Program-made: the position numbers and the translations under genes | In this document: positions 25,686 through 34,553 of the stretch, piece by piece | How the letters are laid out: every line of letters starts with the position of its first letter | How positions within the stretch are numbered: the first letter of the stretch is position 1 | NCBI RefSeq assembly: GCF_000718095.1 | Contig: NZ_JOEI01000019.1 | Location: 211,120-275,119, forward strand | From: Streptomyces scopuliridis RB72 | GTDB lineage: Bacteria; Actinomycetota; Actinomycetes; Streptomycetales; Streptomycetaceae | Direction: 5' to 3' | Length of the DNA stretch: 64,000 bases | Notes under the pieces: generated by a model | What the model was told of the DNA's origin: nothing | The model's input: only the letters and a program-made list of their open reading frames with translations | Database searches by the model: none

Positions 25686-26453
25686 ATGGCAACGAATCTG
25701 ACCGGTACCGTCGCTCTCATCACCGGCGCGAGCAGCGGAATTGGCGCCGCCACCGCCCGCCGGCTCGCCGAGCGAGGCGCCTCTGTGGCGCTCGTGGCCC
25801 GTCGCAAGGCCCGTCTCGAAGAGCTGGCCGCCGAGATCGAGAAGGCCGGCGGCACCGCCCTGGTCGTAGAGGCGGACATCACCGACCGCACCCAGGCCGA
25901 GGCCGCCGTGCGGCAGACCGTCGAGCGCTTCGGACGGCTGGACATTCTGGTCAACAACGCCGGTCTCATGCTCCTCGGGCCCGTCGTCGGCGCTGACGTC
26001 GAGGAGTGGGAGCGGATGCTCGCCATCAACGTCCAGGGCCTGCTCTACACCACCCGCGCCGCCCTGCCCCACCTGCTTGAGGCCGCTGAGGACGGACCGC
26101 GCCGGGTCGCCGACATCGTCAACATCAGCTCCATTGCCGGACGCGTCGCCTGGAACGGCTACGGCGTCTACAACCTCACCAAGTTCGGCGTGAACGGCTT
26201 CACCGAGTCCCTGCGACAGGAAGTCACCCAGCGGCACGTCCGCGTCAGTGTCCTGGAGCCGGGCGGCGTCGACACCGAACTCGGTTCCCACAACGACCAC
26301 AAGCCCGAGGTCCGCGAAGCGATCGGCACCTTCTACGAGCAGACCGAGGTCCTCGTCCCCGATGACATCGCCGACGGCGTCGCCTACATCGTGACCCGGC
26401 CTCGGCGCGCCTCGATCGCCGAGCTCTGGGTCATGCCCACCGACCAGGCCTGA
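25686..26453 (+). CDS. Short-chain dehydrogenase/reductase (SDR)
   Basis: A 255-residue classical SDR. The nucleotide site is LITGASSGIGAATARRLAER (residues 10-29), then DILVNNAGLML, the catalytic serine in NISSIAGRVAW, and YGVYNLTKFGV with the Tyr-x3-Lys pair. It reduces or oxidises a hydroxyl/carbonyl with NAD(P); the sugar, steroid or xenobiotic substrate cannot be told. AGAGAAG lies 7 bp before the ATG. An aldo/keto reductase remnant and an intact one follow on the same strand within 30-430 bp, so they form a carbonyl-reducing cluster, probably controlled by the regulator at 23950-24816. Confidence 0.88.
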   Translation: MATNLTGTVALITGASSGIGAATARRLAERGASVALVARRKARLEELAAEIEKAGGTALVVEADITDRTQAEAAVRQTVERFGRLDILVNNAGLMLLGPVVGADVEEWERMLAINVQGLLYTTRAALPHLLEAAEDGPRRVADIVNISSIAGRVAWNGYGVYNLTKFGVNGFTESLRQEVTQRHVRVSVLEPGGVDTELGSHNDHKPEVREAIGTFYEQTEVLVPDDIADGVAYIVTRPRRASIAELWVMPTDQA

Positions 26454-26478
26454 GGACCACGACGACAAGGAGAACGCG

Positions 26479-26840
26479 ATGAAGCACGTATCACTGGGCG
26501 GGCTCGATGTCTCGCGCATCGGCCTGGGCGCCATGACCATGGCCGGCACCTACACGAGGGGCGGTGGCCTCGACGACGACGAGTCGATCCGTACCATCCA
26601 CCGGGCACTGGACCTCGGGGTCACCCACATCGACACCGCCGAGATCTACGGCCCCTTCCACAGCGAGGAATCGTCGGCAAGGCCATCGAAGGTCGGCGTG
26701 ACGGCGTCGTCGTGGCGACGAAGTTCGGTCTCGTCTCCCACTCCGGTGGCGGCCCCGGCGTGACGGACAGCAGCGCCGGCAACGCCCCGGCCTCGGGCGA
26801 GCGCCACGACGAGGCGAACATGGCCAGCATCGACCGCTGA
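26479..26840 (+). pseudogene. Aldo/keto reductase pseudogene (frameshift and deletion)
   Basis: Begins well (ribosome site AAGGAG; MKHVSLGGLDVSRIGLGAMT, HIDTAEIYGPFHSEE) but loses one base at 26668, where GAGGAATCGTC should be GAGGAAATCGTC. In the next frame the text continues IVGKAIEGRRDGVVVATKFG LVSHSGG and GVTDSSAGN, then ends abruptly at TGA 26838-26840. Two thirds of the barrel, including the catalytic His region, is missing. Confidence 0.78.
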
Positions 26841-26880
26841 CCCCTCACCGCCGACGCCGTACCCCTCGAAGGAGGAGGCA

Positions 26881-27858
26881 ATGAAACACACGCGTCTGGG
26901 GTCTTCGGGCCTCACCATCAGCCGTATCGCCCTGGGAACCATGGGGTTCGGCGACGGATCCCGGGAGAAGTGGGCCCTCGGCTACGAGGCTGCCGCACCG
27001 TTCTTCCAGCAGGCACTCGACCTGGGGATCACCTTCTGGGACACCGCCAACATCTACAGTTTCGGCGCCTCCGAAGAGATCGTCGGCCGGGCGGTCAAAC
27101 AGTTCGCGCGGCGCGACGACATCGTGCTGGCGACCAAGGTCCACCAGCACATGCACGACGGCCCCGGAGGCTCCGGGCTGTCCCGTAAAGCGATCATGGA
27201 GCAGGTCGACGCGTCGCTCACCCGCCTCGGCACCGACTACGTCGACCTGTACCAGATCCATCGCTTCGACCCGCAGACTCCGGTCGAAGAGACGATGGAG
27301 GCGCTGCACGACGTGGTCAAGGCGGGCAAGGCCCGCTACCTCGGCGCATCGAGCATGTTCGCGTGGCAGTTCGCCAAGATGCAGCACGCTGCCGAGCTGA
27401 ACGGGTGGACGACGTTCGTCTCCATGCAGGACCAGTACAACCTGGTGCAGCGCGGGGAAGAGCAGGAGATGTTTCCCCTGCTGGCCGACCAGGGTGTCGG
27501 GAGCCTGCCGTGGAGTCCGCTGGCCGCGGGCGTCGTCGCACGGCCGTGGGGCGTGAACGACACCCAGCGAGGCAAGGACAACCCGAGCACCGACTTCGAC
27601 GGGCGCCCGCTGTGGCAGGACAGCGACAAGCCGACGATCGACGCGGTTGAGCGCATCGCGAAGGACCGAGGAGTGTCGATGGCCACGATCGCGCTGGCCT
27701 GGGTGCTCAAGAACCCGGTGGTCGACGCCCCGATCGTGGGCGCGACCAAGGACCACCACCTGCCCGCCGCCGTGGCGGCGCTCGACATCACCCTCACCGA
27801 CGACGAGGTGACCGCGCTTGAGGAGCACTACGTGCTGCGCGAGCCCACCTACTTCTAG
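26881..27858 (+). CDS. Aldo/keto reductase
   Basis: A complete 325-residue aldo/keto reductase with GAAGGAGGAGG before ATG 26881. Catalytic tetrad: Asp and Tyr in FWDTANIYSFGASEE, Lys in DIVLATKVHQH and His in VDLYQIHRFDPQTPVE. The NADPH-contact end reads PIVGATKDHHLPAAV. The sequence is of the potassium-channel-beta/YajO type, enzymes that reduce a wide range of aldehydes and ketones. A fragment of a close paralogue survives at 38945-39229. The gene ends in the perfect palindrome 27855-27884. It probably shares the promoter of the SDR at 25686. Confidence 0.9.
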   Translation: MKHTRLGSSGLTISRIALGTMGFGDGSREKWALGYEAAAPFFQQALDLGITFWDTANIYSFGASEEIVGRAVKQFARRDDIVLATKVHQHMHDGPGGSGLSRKAIMEQVDASLTRLGTDYVDLYQIHRFDPQTPVEETMEALHDVVKAGKARYLGASSMFAWQFAKMQHAAELNGWTTFVSMQDQYNLVQRGEEQEMFPLLADQGVGSLPWSPLAAGVVARPWGVNDTQRGKDNPSTDFDGRPLWQDSDKPTIDAVERIAKDRGVSMATIALAWVLKNPVVDAPIVGATKDHHLPAAVAALDITLTDDEVTALEEHYVLREPTYF

Positions 27859-27884
27859 GTCCTGTCCGGCCGGACAGGACCTAG
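27855..27884. repeat. Perfect 30-bp palindrome overlapping the aldo/keto reductase stop
   Basis: CTAGGTCCTGTCCGG is followed immediately by its reverse complement, with no spacer. It overlaps the stop codon and could act as a terminator. However, each arm is CTAG plus GTCCTGTCCGG, and a single arm recurs at 11249-11262. Two terminal inverted repeats joined back to back between CTAG target copies would look exactly like this. Confidence 0.6.
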
Positions 27885-27927
27885 TCGGCCCGAAGAGCAG
27901 ACCCGCACCCCTGAGAGAAGAACCAGC

Positions 27928-28299
27928 ATGAGTTCCTGGAGCCGGACACAGCTTCGTGCGATCGCCGAGAACGCGGATCTCTTCGTTTCCCCGTTCCGTG
28001 AGGACGGCGCCACCTACGGCACCCCGACCCAGACCTGGGCACTCGTCGTCGAGGGCGATGTCTACGTGCGTGCCGCCAACGGACAGCGGTCGACGTGGTA
28101 TCAGGCGGCCGTCAGCCAGAAGGCCGGTCGCGTACGCGTTGCCGGTAAGGACTACGAGGTCACCTTCGAACCCGTCGGCAGCGACGTCGACACCGCTGTC
28201 GACGCCGCCTACGAGGAAAAGTACCCGGGCAGCCCAGCCGTGCCGATCATGCGGGGTGACGGACCGAAATCGGCGACAGTCCGCATCTCACCCCGCTGA
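27928..28299 (+). CDS. DUF2255 family protein
   Basis: A 123-residue protein (MSSWSRTQLRAIAENADLFV, then WALVVEGDVYVRAANGQRST WYQAAV) with the family's ending VDAAYEEKYPGSPAVPIMRG. DUF2255 proteins have a flavin/nitroreductase-like split-barrel look (Trp-Tyr-x-Ala pattern resembling FMN-binding DUF385 proteins) but no assigned reaction. GAGAG is upstream of the ATG. It is the last intact plus-strand gene of the 25.7-28.3 kb cluster; broken genes follow at once. Confidence 0.75.
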   Translation: MSSWSRTQLRAIAENADLFVSPFREDGATYGTPTQTWALVVEGDVYVRAANGQRSTWYQAAVSQKAGRVRVAGKDYEVTFEPVGSDVDTAVDAAYEEKYPGSPAVPIMRGDGPKSATVRISPR

Positions 28300-28309
28300 A
28301 TCCCGCCAC

Positions 28310-28786
28310 TGCCCCGCGGCACATGAACACGGTGTGCTGCCCGCCTCGCTGGACGAGACCCTGTCCCGCAGCCGCTTCGTGTTCGTGCTGGCCACCGTCA
28401 CGGACGAAAACCGCCATCTGATCGGAGAACGCGAACTCGAACTGCTGCCGGACAGCGCACGCCTCGTCCTGGTCAGCCGCGCACCGGTCGTCGACTACCC
28501 GGCGCTGCTCGCCCATGTCGCGCGCGGGCGCCTGCTCGCCGGCATCGACGTATGGCCGGAGGAACCGGTCGCCGCTGACGACCCTGTCCGCGATCTCGAC
28601 GGTCTGGTGCTCTCCGCACATCGTGCGGGCGGCATGCCGGAGGCCTTCCAGGCCATCGGCGACATGGTCCTCGATGACCTGACACTCCTCGCCCAGGGGC
28701 TTCCACCCGTCCGTATGCAGAGCGCCGCCCGTGAACTGGTCGGCCGCTATCGCAATCGGCCCGTGACCTGCCTCCGGAGCAGGTGA
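28310..28786 (+). pseudogene. C-terminal half of a D-2-hydroxyacid dehydrogenase
   Basis: The frame reads EHGVLPASLDETLSRSRFVF, LLPDSARLVLVSRAPVVDYP and GRLLAGIDVWPEEPVAADDP, then VLSAHRAGGMPEAF. This is the second half of the NAD domain and the return segment with the catalytic His. There is no start codon or N-terminal substrate domain: the frame enters directly from within the DUF2255 gene. A 5'-truncated remnant. Confidence 0.72.
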
Positions 28787-28794
28787 CCGCCATG

Positions 28795-28995
28795 GGGCAC
28801 GGCCGCCGATCGGCCGACACTGTTGCGCTCCTGGTGAGCGACCCGGAGGAACGACCGGCCGCGCTCGCCGCGATCGACCGCCTGGAGGTCGAGGCCGCGG
28901 CCGCCACCACCGCGCTCCCCGGCGCCCTCGAATTCCTGGAGAGCCTGCCGCGCGGCCGGTGGGCGCCGACGCCCTCCGGCACACGAGGGACCGCG
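28795..28995 (+). pseudogene. Internal fragment of a HAD-family sugar phosphatase
   Basis: GRRSADTVALLVSDPEERPA, AIDRLEVEAAAATTALPGAL and EFLESLPRGRW match the cap domain and following strand of HAD-type phosphatases. The N-terminal DxD motif is absent, and reading is lost after SGTRG. 28996-29117 shows nothing else. Confidence 0.65.
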
Positions 28996-29117
28996 GATGC
29001 CGAGCCGCACTCCACCCCGGCAGTGGCGGCGACGCCGGCGTGCAGGCGTGGTGCCTGCCCGGAGGCCTGGGGGCGCCACGCGTGCCTTCCCGGTCGGCGT
29101 TCACCTCACGGTTGCCG

Positions 29118-30182
29118 TCAGCCGACGATGACCACCGGCTTGACGACGGTCTGGTCGCGGCTGCGCATCAGTTCGAGGCTCTGCCCGACCGCGTCCCAGC
29201 CGTGCAGCACATGAGTCGCGAGGGGCTGGGTGTCGAGCTTGCCGTTGGCGATGAGGAGCAGGAGGCGCTCCATGTAGTCCCTGCCCTGGTTGGCCTGAGC
29301 CGCGGTGAGGAACTTCTCCATCACTCCGTAGTTCCAGACGTTCATCGGGATGGTCACGGTCTCGTCGTCGAAGAATCCCGAGACCACCGATACGTGGCCG
29401 CCGAACTTCGTGAGTCTCATGGCCGTGCCGATCTGGTCACTCGCGTTGCCGCCGCTGGCGACGAGCACGCTGTCGACCTGCGTGCCGCCGGTCAGCGTCA
29501 TGATCTGCTCGTAAACGTCACCCTTCTTGTAGTCGACGAGGTCGGTCGCCCCGTACCGCGTGGCGAGGGTCATCGTGTTCGGGCGCGAGCCGACGGCGAT
29601 GATGCGGCCGGCCCCTCGGAGCGCCGCGGCAGCCACTCCCATCAGCCCCACGGGCCCGACGCCCAGTACGACGACGACCTCACCGAACTGGATCTCCATC
29701 CGCTCGACGCCGGTGAATCCGGTGGCTGCCATGTCGTCGACGGACACGGCCTGGACATCGGTGACTCCGTCGGGGATGTGCGCCAGGTTGGAGTCGGCGT
29801 CGAAGCACTTCACCAGCTCGGAGAACCACCCGCCGTTGGTCGGGTCGTCGGAGAAGTAGGGGCTCTTGCTCTGGTGGAACTTGCCCTCTCCTCGCTGCGC
29901 CCGAGGGTGGCGCCAGTCGGCCAGCCCGGCGGGAAGAACGACACGGTCTCCGGGGGCGAAGTCGGTGACCAGGTCGCCGACGCGTTCGACGACCCCGACC
30001 GCTTCGTGGCCGATGACCTTGCCCAGCGCGTTCGGGAGCGAGAGCGAGTCGATGAGATGCACGTCCGTCGTGCAGGTCGCCACCGCGGTCGGGCGGACCA
30101 GGGCGTCGTACGGTCCGATCTCCGGTACGGGGACCTCCTGCCAGTCGGCGCGGCCCTTCTCTTGGATGACGTAGCCCTTCAT
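29118..30182 (-). CDS. Zinc-dependent secondary alcohol dehydrogenase (TBAD-like)
   Basis: A 354-residue medium-chain dehydrogenase closely resembling the NADP-dependent secondary alcohol dehydrogenase of thermophilic clostridia (TBAD). The catalytic zinc ligands fall at the same numbers: Cys37 (ATCTTDVH), His59-Glu60 (GHEAVG) and Asp150 (VDDMAATGF). The nucleotide fold reads VVLGVGPVGLMGVAAAALRG AGRIIAVGSRP; the GSRP segment is the NADP-specific feature. It should interconvert secondary alcohols and ketones. AAAGGAAG precedes ATG 30182. It is the last gene of a minus-strand redox cluster (34495 to 29118). Confidence 0.88.
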   Translation of the reverse strand: MKGYVIQEKGRADWQEVPVPEIGPYDALVRPTAVATCTTDVHLIDSLSLPNALGKVIGHEAVGVVERVGDLVTDFAPGDRVVLPAGLADWRHPRAQRGEGKFHQSKSPYFSDDPTNGGWFSELVKCFDADSNLAHIPDGVTDVQAVSVDDMAATGFTGVERMEIQFGEVVVVLGVGPVGLMGVAAAALRGAGRIIAVGSRPNTMTLATRYGATDLVDYKKGDVYEQIMTLTGGTQVDSVLVASGGNASDQIGTAMRLTKFGGHVSVVSGFFDDETVTIPMNVWNYGVMEKFLTAAQANQGRDYMERLLLLIANGKLDTQPLATHVLHGWDAVGQSLELMRSRDQTVVKPVVIVG

Positions 30183-30256
30183 GGCTCACTTCCTTTCGTG
30201 TGGTCTTCACGGGGTCCGGCCGGCCCGGCGTAGCGCCGTCGGCCACCGGCCACCGG

Positions 30257-30979
30257 TCAGGCGGGGTTGGGGGATGGGTGGTTGTCGAACAGGCCAGGGG
30301 TGTCGTGGGTGATGACGTTCTCCTGGGGCGGGACCCTGTCGAGGCGGTAGCTGTTGTCCGGGGACGCGTGGTCTTCGTGTCCGAACGAGATGCCGAAGAA
30401 CAGCTTCAGGTCGTCGGGAACGTCCAGGACATCGCGGACGGTGTCGGCGTAGAGGCCCAGCACGGTCTGAGGGATTCCGCCCAGTCCCCGGGCGGCGAGG
30501 GAGAGCAGGAAGGTCTGGGCGTAGATGCCGATGTCGCCGCCCACGCGCACGCCGTCACCGAAGGCGGGAGCGAAGAGCATGGCCACGTGGGGAGCGCCGA
30601 AGAACGCGAAGTTGCGCCGGTCCGCCACGCGGCGTGCTTCGCGGTCCGACCGGGCGATACCCAGGGCGTCGTTGCGGGTCTTGGCCTGGTGCCCGGAGCG
30701 CTGTGCGTACGGGCCGAAGTACTCGTTCTGGTCGAAGGTGAAGTCGCCGGACACTTCACCGGCGGCTTCGGCCCGCAGAAGCTCCTTGCTCAGCAGATCA
30801 CGCTGCCGGCCGGAGACGATGTGGATCTGCCATGGCTGGGTGTTGCAGTTGGAGGGGGCCATCCGGGCGTCCTCCAGCACGCCGCGGATCTGCGCGGCGG
30901 GCAACGGATCCGGCAGGAACGCGCGAACGGCGTGACGGGCCCGGACGGCCTCGGCGAAGGAAAGGGTGTCGCCAGACAC
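30257..30979 (-). CDS. Nitroreductase family FMN oxidoreductase
   Basis: A 240-residue nitroreductase-fold enzyme: SFAEAVRARHAVRAFLPDPL, APSNCNTQPWQIHIVSG (FMN-phosphate and isoalloxazine contacts), and DIGIYAQTFLLSLAARGLGG IPQ. Such homodimeric flavoenzymes reduce nitroaromatics, quinones or enones with NAD(P)H. GTG 30979 has AGAGGAG 5 bp upstream. It lies between the alcohol dehydrogenase and the quinone-oxidoreductase-like gene on the same strand, with gaps of 75 and 135 bp, so is probably cotranscribed with them. Confidence 0.86.
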   Translation of the reverse strand: MSGDTLSFAEAVRARHAVRAFLPDPLPAAQIRGVLEDARMAPSNCNTQPWQIHIVSGRQRDLLSKELLRAEAAGEVSGDFTFDQNEYFGPYAQRSGHQAKTRNDALGIARSDREARRVADRRNFAFFGAPHVAMLFAPAFGDGVRVGGDIGIYAQTFLLSLAARGLGGIPQTVLGLYADTVRDVLDVPDDLKLFFGISFGHEDHASPDNSYRLDRVPPQENVITHDTPGLFDNHPSPNPA

Positions 30980-31114
30980 AATGCTCCTCTTGCGGACGGG
31001 GTGGACGGGGTGGCAGCACGGCGATGCCCGTGCCTCGATGGGACGTACGCACGTGTTGCCGTGCGGCAGGCGCCTTCCGGCTGACGTTCGGTCTCTGGAC
31101 TCCCGCGATGCCTT

Positions 31115-32101
31115 TCACATGGCTACTGCGGGCGGGAATTCGAGGATGAGCCGCCCCCGCAGGCCGCCCTTCCCAAGCAGCCGATGAGCCTCGGGAGCCC
31201 GGTCGGCGGGCAGAGTCGCCGCGACTCGGAGGGTGAGCTCCCTCGATTCGGCCTGTTCGCGCAGCCGGGTGATGGCCGGCTGGTCGGTTGCGCGCGAGCG
31301 GACGTTCACGGGGTGCACGGTGATGCCGCGGCCGGGATCGCCGTCCCAGAAACGCAGGACCGCGATCTGGCCGTTGTCGCGGATCGCGGGCGCGATCCGG
31401 TCGTGCAGCATGGCGCCGTCCGCGACCGCGTCGGCTCCACCGGGCACAACGTCCAGTACGCGCTGCGCGATGTCGTCGCCGCGCGCGACGAAGATGTCGG
31501 CGCCGTGGGAACGCAGCCACTCCTCGTCGTGCGCCGAAGCCACCGCGACGACGCGCAGGTCCTCTGCGGCGGCGAGCTGGACGACGTAGCCGCCGACGGC
31601 GCCGCCGGCTCCGGTGACGACCAGCGTCGAGCCGGGCACGAGGGCGAGGGCGTCCAGGACGCTCCGGGCGGTCAGCGCATTCATCAGGAACGACGCCGCC
31701 TCGGGGAACGTCGTGCCGGCCGGCTGACGTGTGACGGACGCGGCCGGAAGGACGACGTACTCGCTGTAGCCGCCGTGACGGCCGTGATTGTCGACGATGC
31801 CGATCACCGGCTCGCCTTCGGACAGCCCGTACGTGGCCTTGACGTCGTCCGCGATCTCGTCGATCGTTCCCGCCACGTCCATGCCGGGAATGAACGGAGG
31901 TTCGAGATCCCGGTACCACTCGGCAAGGGAGCCGTCGCGGAGCATGGCGTCGGCCGGATTCACCCCGGCGGCACGTACCCGTACCCGCACCTCGCCGGGG
32001 CCGGCGTGCGGTTCGGGAAGCTCGACGGTGTGCAGCACTTCCGGGCCGCCGTAAGTGTGGAGGCCGATCGCTTTCATGGAGGGGGACTGCCTTGTGCTCA
32101 T
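31115..32101 (-). CDS. Quinone-oxidoreductase-like MDR family NADP-dependent reductase
   Basis: A 328-residue zinc-free medium-chain reductase: AIGLHTYGGPEVLHTVELPE, VRAAGVNPADAMLRDG, DVAGTIDEI, and the nucleotide fold STLVVTGAGGAVGGYVVQLA. The zinc-binding cysteine array of alcohol dehydrogenases is absent, which fits quinone or enone reductases. ATG 32101 has AAGGAA about 9-10 bp upstream; Met9 (MKAIGL) is a possible later start. It sits between a nitroreductase and an Old Yellow Enzyme, all on the minus strand, consistent with one electrophile-reducing operon. Confidence 0.86.
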   Translation of the reverse strand: MSTRQSPSMKAIGLHTYGGPEVLHTVELPEPHAGPGEVRVRVRAAGVNPADAMLRDGSLAEWYRDLEPPFIPGMDVAGTIDEIADDVKATYGLSEGEPVIGIVDNHGRHGGYSEYVVLPAASVTRQPAGTTFPEAASFLMNALTARSVLDALALVPGSTLVVTGAGGAVGGYVVQLAAAEDLRVVAVASAHDEEWLRSHGADIFVARGDDIAQRVLDVVPGGADAVADGAMLHDRIAPAIRDNGQIAVLRFWDGDPGRGITVHPVNVRSRATDQPAITRLREQAESRELTLRVAATLPADRAPEAHRLLGKGGLRGRLILEFPPAVAM

Positions 32102-32275
32102 GAGGAGGTGTTCCTTCCGTGGGTGCCGACGGCCGGCTCACCCGGCGCCCCTTGGCTAGTGCCGCGACCGGCAATGTTTGCCCGGTCGGAGCGGCGTCCG
32201 GTGCGTGTGATCGCAAGGCGGCCGGGAGCCCTTGTAGCGGAGCTACCTGGGCTTGCACGGGAGCCGGCCCACCTC

Positions 32276-33388
32276 TCAGCGCTTGCCGCGCCGTCGGACG
32301 GCGTAGCCGTACTGCTCGGGCCAGCGGGGCTCGGCGCCGAGTTCGAGTGCGGCGTGCTGGGGCCAGTAGGGGTTGCGCAGCAGTTCGCGGCCGAGCAGGA
32401 CGGCGTCGGCCTGTCCGGTGGCCACGATGTCCTCGGCCTGGCCGGGCTCCAGGATCAGGCCGACGGCGCCGGTGGGGAGCCCGGTCGCCGCACGCGTCCG
32501 GGCGGCGAAGGGCACCTGATAGCCGGGACCGACGGGGATCGTCGCGTCGGGGACCATGCCGCCGGTGGACACGTCCAGCAGGTCGACGCCGTGGGACTGG
32601 AGTTCTTTGGCGAGGCGGACGGTGTCGTCGCCGGTCCAGCCCTCGCGCTCGTCCTGCGGATTCTCGGTCAGCCAGTCCGTGGCCGACGTGCGGAAGAAGA
32701 CCGGCAGGTCCTCGGGCCACACCTGGCGTACGGCGTCGACCACCTGAAGGGGAAAGCGCAGGCGGTTCTCGAAGCTGCCGCCGTAGGAGTCGGTGCGGTG
32801 GTTGGAGGCCGGAGAGAGGAAGGAGTTGATCAGGAAGCCGTGGGCGCCGTGCAACTCGACCACCTGGAAGCCAGCGGCCAGCGCGCGCTTGGCCGATTCG
32901 GCGAAGTCGCGTACCAGCTGCTGGATCTCGTCCACCGTGAGCTCGTGCGGCACCGACCGTCCGGTAAACGGCGCCGGGCTGGGCGCGACCGTCTGCCAGC
33001 CGCCCTCGGCCTCGGGTATGTACCCGCCCGTGAGCCAGGGCTTGTCGACGGATGCCTTGCGGCCGGCATGACCGAGCTGGATGGCCGGGACCGACCCGTG
33101 GGAGCGGATGGCTGCGGTGATGCGGGCGAACGCTTGCTGCTGGCGGTCGTTCCACAGGCCCAGGTCCCAGGGGGTGATGCGCCCGTCGGGCCGTATCCCG
33201 GTCGCCTCTGCCATCACCAGCCCGGCGCCGCCGGCGGCCCGGCCGGCCAGGTGGGTGAGGTGGAAGTCGGTCGGCACCCCGGTCTCCGGCCCGTCCGAGG
33301 CGGCGGAGTACATGCACATCGGGGACGTCCAGATGCGGTTGGGGATCTCAAGTGACCGCAGGGCCAGGGAGGTGAACAGGGTACTCAC
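32276..33388 (-). CDS. Old Yellow Enzyme family NADH:flavin oxidoreductase (YqjM-like)
   Basis: A 370-residue FMN barrel. SPMCMYSA near residue 21 contains the Cys that modulates flavin in the YqjM subgroup. HAGRKAS, VVELHGAHGFLINSFLSP and SYGGSFENR are the classical OYE motifs that hold substrate and FMN. ADAVLLGRELLRNPYWP is the FMN-phosphate end. These enzymes reduce alpha,beta-unsaturated carbonyls, maleimides and nitro compounds with NADPH. GTG 33388 is preceded by GAGGAA. It is first of the intact enzymes downstream of the regulator at 33626-34495, with a gap of 237 bp. Confidence 0.9.
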   Translation of the reverse strand: MSTLFTSLALRSLEIPNRIWTSPMCMYSAASDGPETGVPTDFHLTHLAGRAAGGAGLVMAEATGIRPDGRITPWDLGLWNDRQQQAFARITAAIRSHGSVPAIQLGHAGRKASVDKPWLTGGYIPEAEGGWQTVAPSPAPFTGRSVPHELTVDEIQQLVRDFAESAKRALAAGFQVVELHGAHGFLINSFLSPASNHRTDSYGGSFENRLRFPLQVVDAVRQVWPEDLPVFFRTSATDWLTENPQDEREGWTGDDTVRLAKELQSHGVDLLDVSTGGMVPDATIPVGPGYQVPFAARTRAATGLPTGAVGLILEPGQAEDIVATGQADAVLLGRELLRNPYWPQHAALELGAEPRWPEQYGYAVRRRGKR

Positions 33389-33625
33389 GGGTGGTTCCTC
33401 ATCGATGTGGGATGTACTGGCCCAGGGGCGGGCAACGGCTTGGGGGGTACGGGGGGCTGCGTACGGTCCGGCAGCCCGCGCGCGGGCGAGCCGCCAGAGG
33501 TGTCAGTGACGCGACGGTGCGCCACGACACGGCCTTCGCGCAGGACAGACCACGTGGTTATGGATCGCCGATGGCGGGTGCGCCGCATTCCCTCGACGGT
33601 CGCGGGCTGGGCCATACGGGTGTGG

Positions 33626-34495
33626 TCAGGTGGTGGTGTCGGGTACGGGCTGCTGTTGGTTTGTGGCCCAGGAGGCGAGGATGCGCAGCGCGTCGTGGGA
33701 AGGGGTGCCGGGCTCGGCGGTCAGCACGACGAGTTGCTGCTCGGCGTCGATGCCGGCGGTGAGGGTGTCCCAGTCGAGGGTGAGTTCGCCGGCCACAGGG
33801 TGGTGGAAGATTTTGGTGCCCATCGTGCGGGCGGCGACATGGTGGTCGCCCCACCAACGGCGGAAATCCGGGTCCTGCACCGACAACTCTCCGACGAGGG
33901 CGGCCAGCCGGGGGTCGTCGGGATACTTGGCGGCCTGCATCCGCAGCTGCGCCACGGTGGTGTGAGCGACCTCCTCCCAGTCCGCGTACAACGTCCTCAT
34001 CGCGGGATCGGTGAAAAGAATCCGTGTGTGGTTTCTTTTCTTCTCCGGGATTTCCGCGTAATCGGACATCAAGGCGGCGGCCAGAGAATTCCAGGCGAGG
34101 ATGTCCGTACGACGGCCCAGAACAATGGCCGGCGTGTCGATCAGGTTGTCCAAAAGGCGCTGCAGCGTGGGCTGCACCTTCTGCACGGCACGACGGCGAG
34201 GCCGGGCCTGGTCCTTGCCGGCGAGTTCGAAGAGATAGTCCCGTTGGTCGTCGTCCAGCCGCAGTACCTGCGCCAGAGCGGCCAGCACCGGCCCCGAGGC
34301 CTGGATGCGGCCCTGCTCAAGGCGGGTGTAGTACTCGGTGCTGATGGCGGCGAGCTGAGCGACTTCCTCACGGCGCAGTCCCTTGACCCGCCGCAGGCCG
34401 CCCGTCTCGGGCAGGCCCACCGCGCGGGGGCTCAGTTCGGCCCGGCGTGTCTTGAGGAACTCGCCCAGCTCGTTGAGATGCGCGTTGCGAGTCAT
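33626..34495 (-). CDS. XRE-family regulator with MmyB-like ligand-binding domain (paralogue 4)
   Basis: A 289-residue close paralogue of the regulator at 23950-24816: MTRNAHLNELGEFLKTRRAE, helix-turn-helix RRVKGLRREEVAQLAAISTE, ligand domain LGRRTDILAWNSLAAALMSD and HHPVAGELTLDWDTL. It lies between a divergent SDR gene (34766) and the downstream minus-strand redox cluster. The 24-bp element at 34530-34553 is 34 bp upstream of its ATG, within the shared divergent promoter. I infer autoregulation and control of the SDR, probably also the OYE-led cluster. Confidence 0.84.
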   Translation of the reverse strand: MTRNAHLNELGEFLKTRRAELSPRAVGLPETGGLRRVKGLRREEVAQLAAISTEYYTRLEQGRIQASGPVLAALAQVLRLDDDQRDYLFELAGKDQARPRRRAVQKVQPTLQRLLDNLIDTPAIVLGRRTDILAWNSLAAALMSDYAEIPEKKRNHTRILFTDPAMRTLYADWEEVAHTTVAQLRMQAAKYPDDPRLAALVGELSVQDPDFRRWWGDHHVAARTMGTKIFHHPVAGELTLDWDTLTAGIDAEQQLVVLTAEPGTPSHDALRILASWATNQQQPVPDTTT

Positions 34496-34529
34496 ATCGC
34501 CAGTGTGACACCGAATCGACCGGCAATGA

Positions 34530-34553
34530 GGGGTAGGAATTTATACCTGGAAC
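34530..34553. promoter_or_regulatory. Conserved 24-bp element, copy B
   Basis: Plus strand: GGGGTAG, GAATT, TATACCTGGAAC; 19 of the 24 bases fall in blocks identical to copy A. It lies in the divergent promoter of the regulator (minus) and the SDR (plus). Confidence 0.7.

Noticed and set aside
31184..33355. A plus-strand open frame of 723 codons opposite the quinone-type reductase and OYE genes
   Set aside because: No recognisable domain, and both minus-strand genes have full sets of family motifs.
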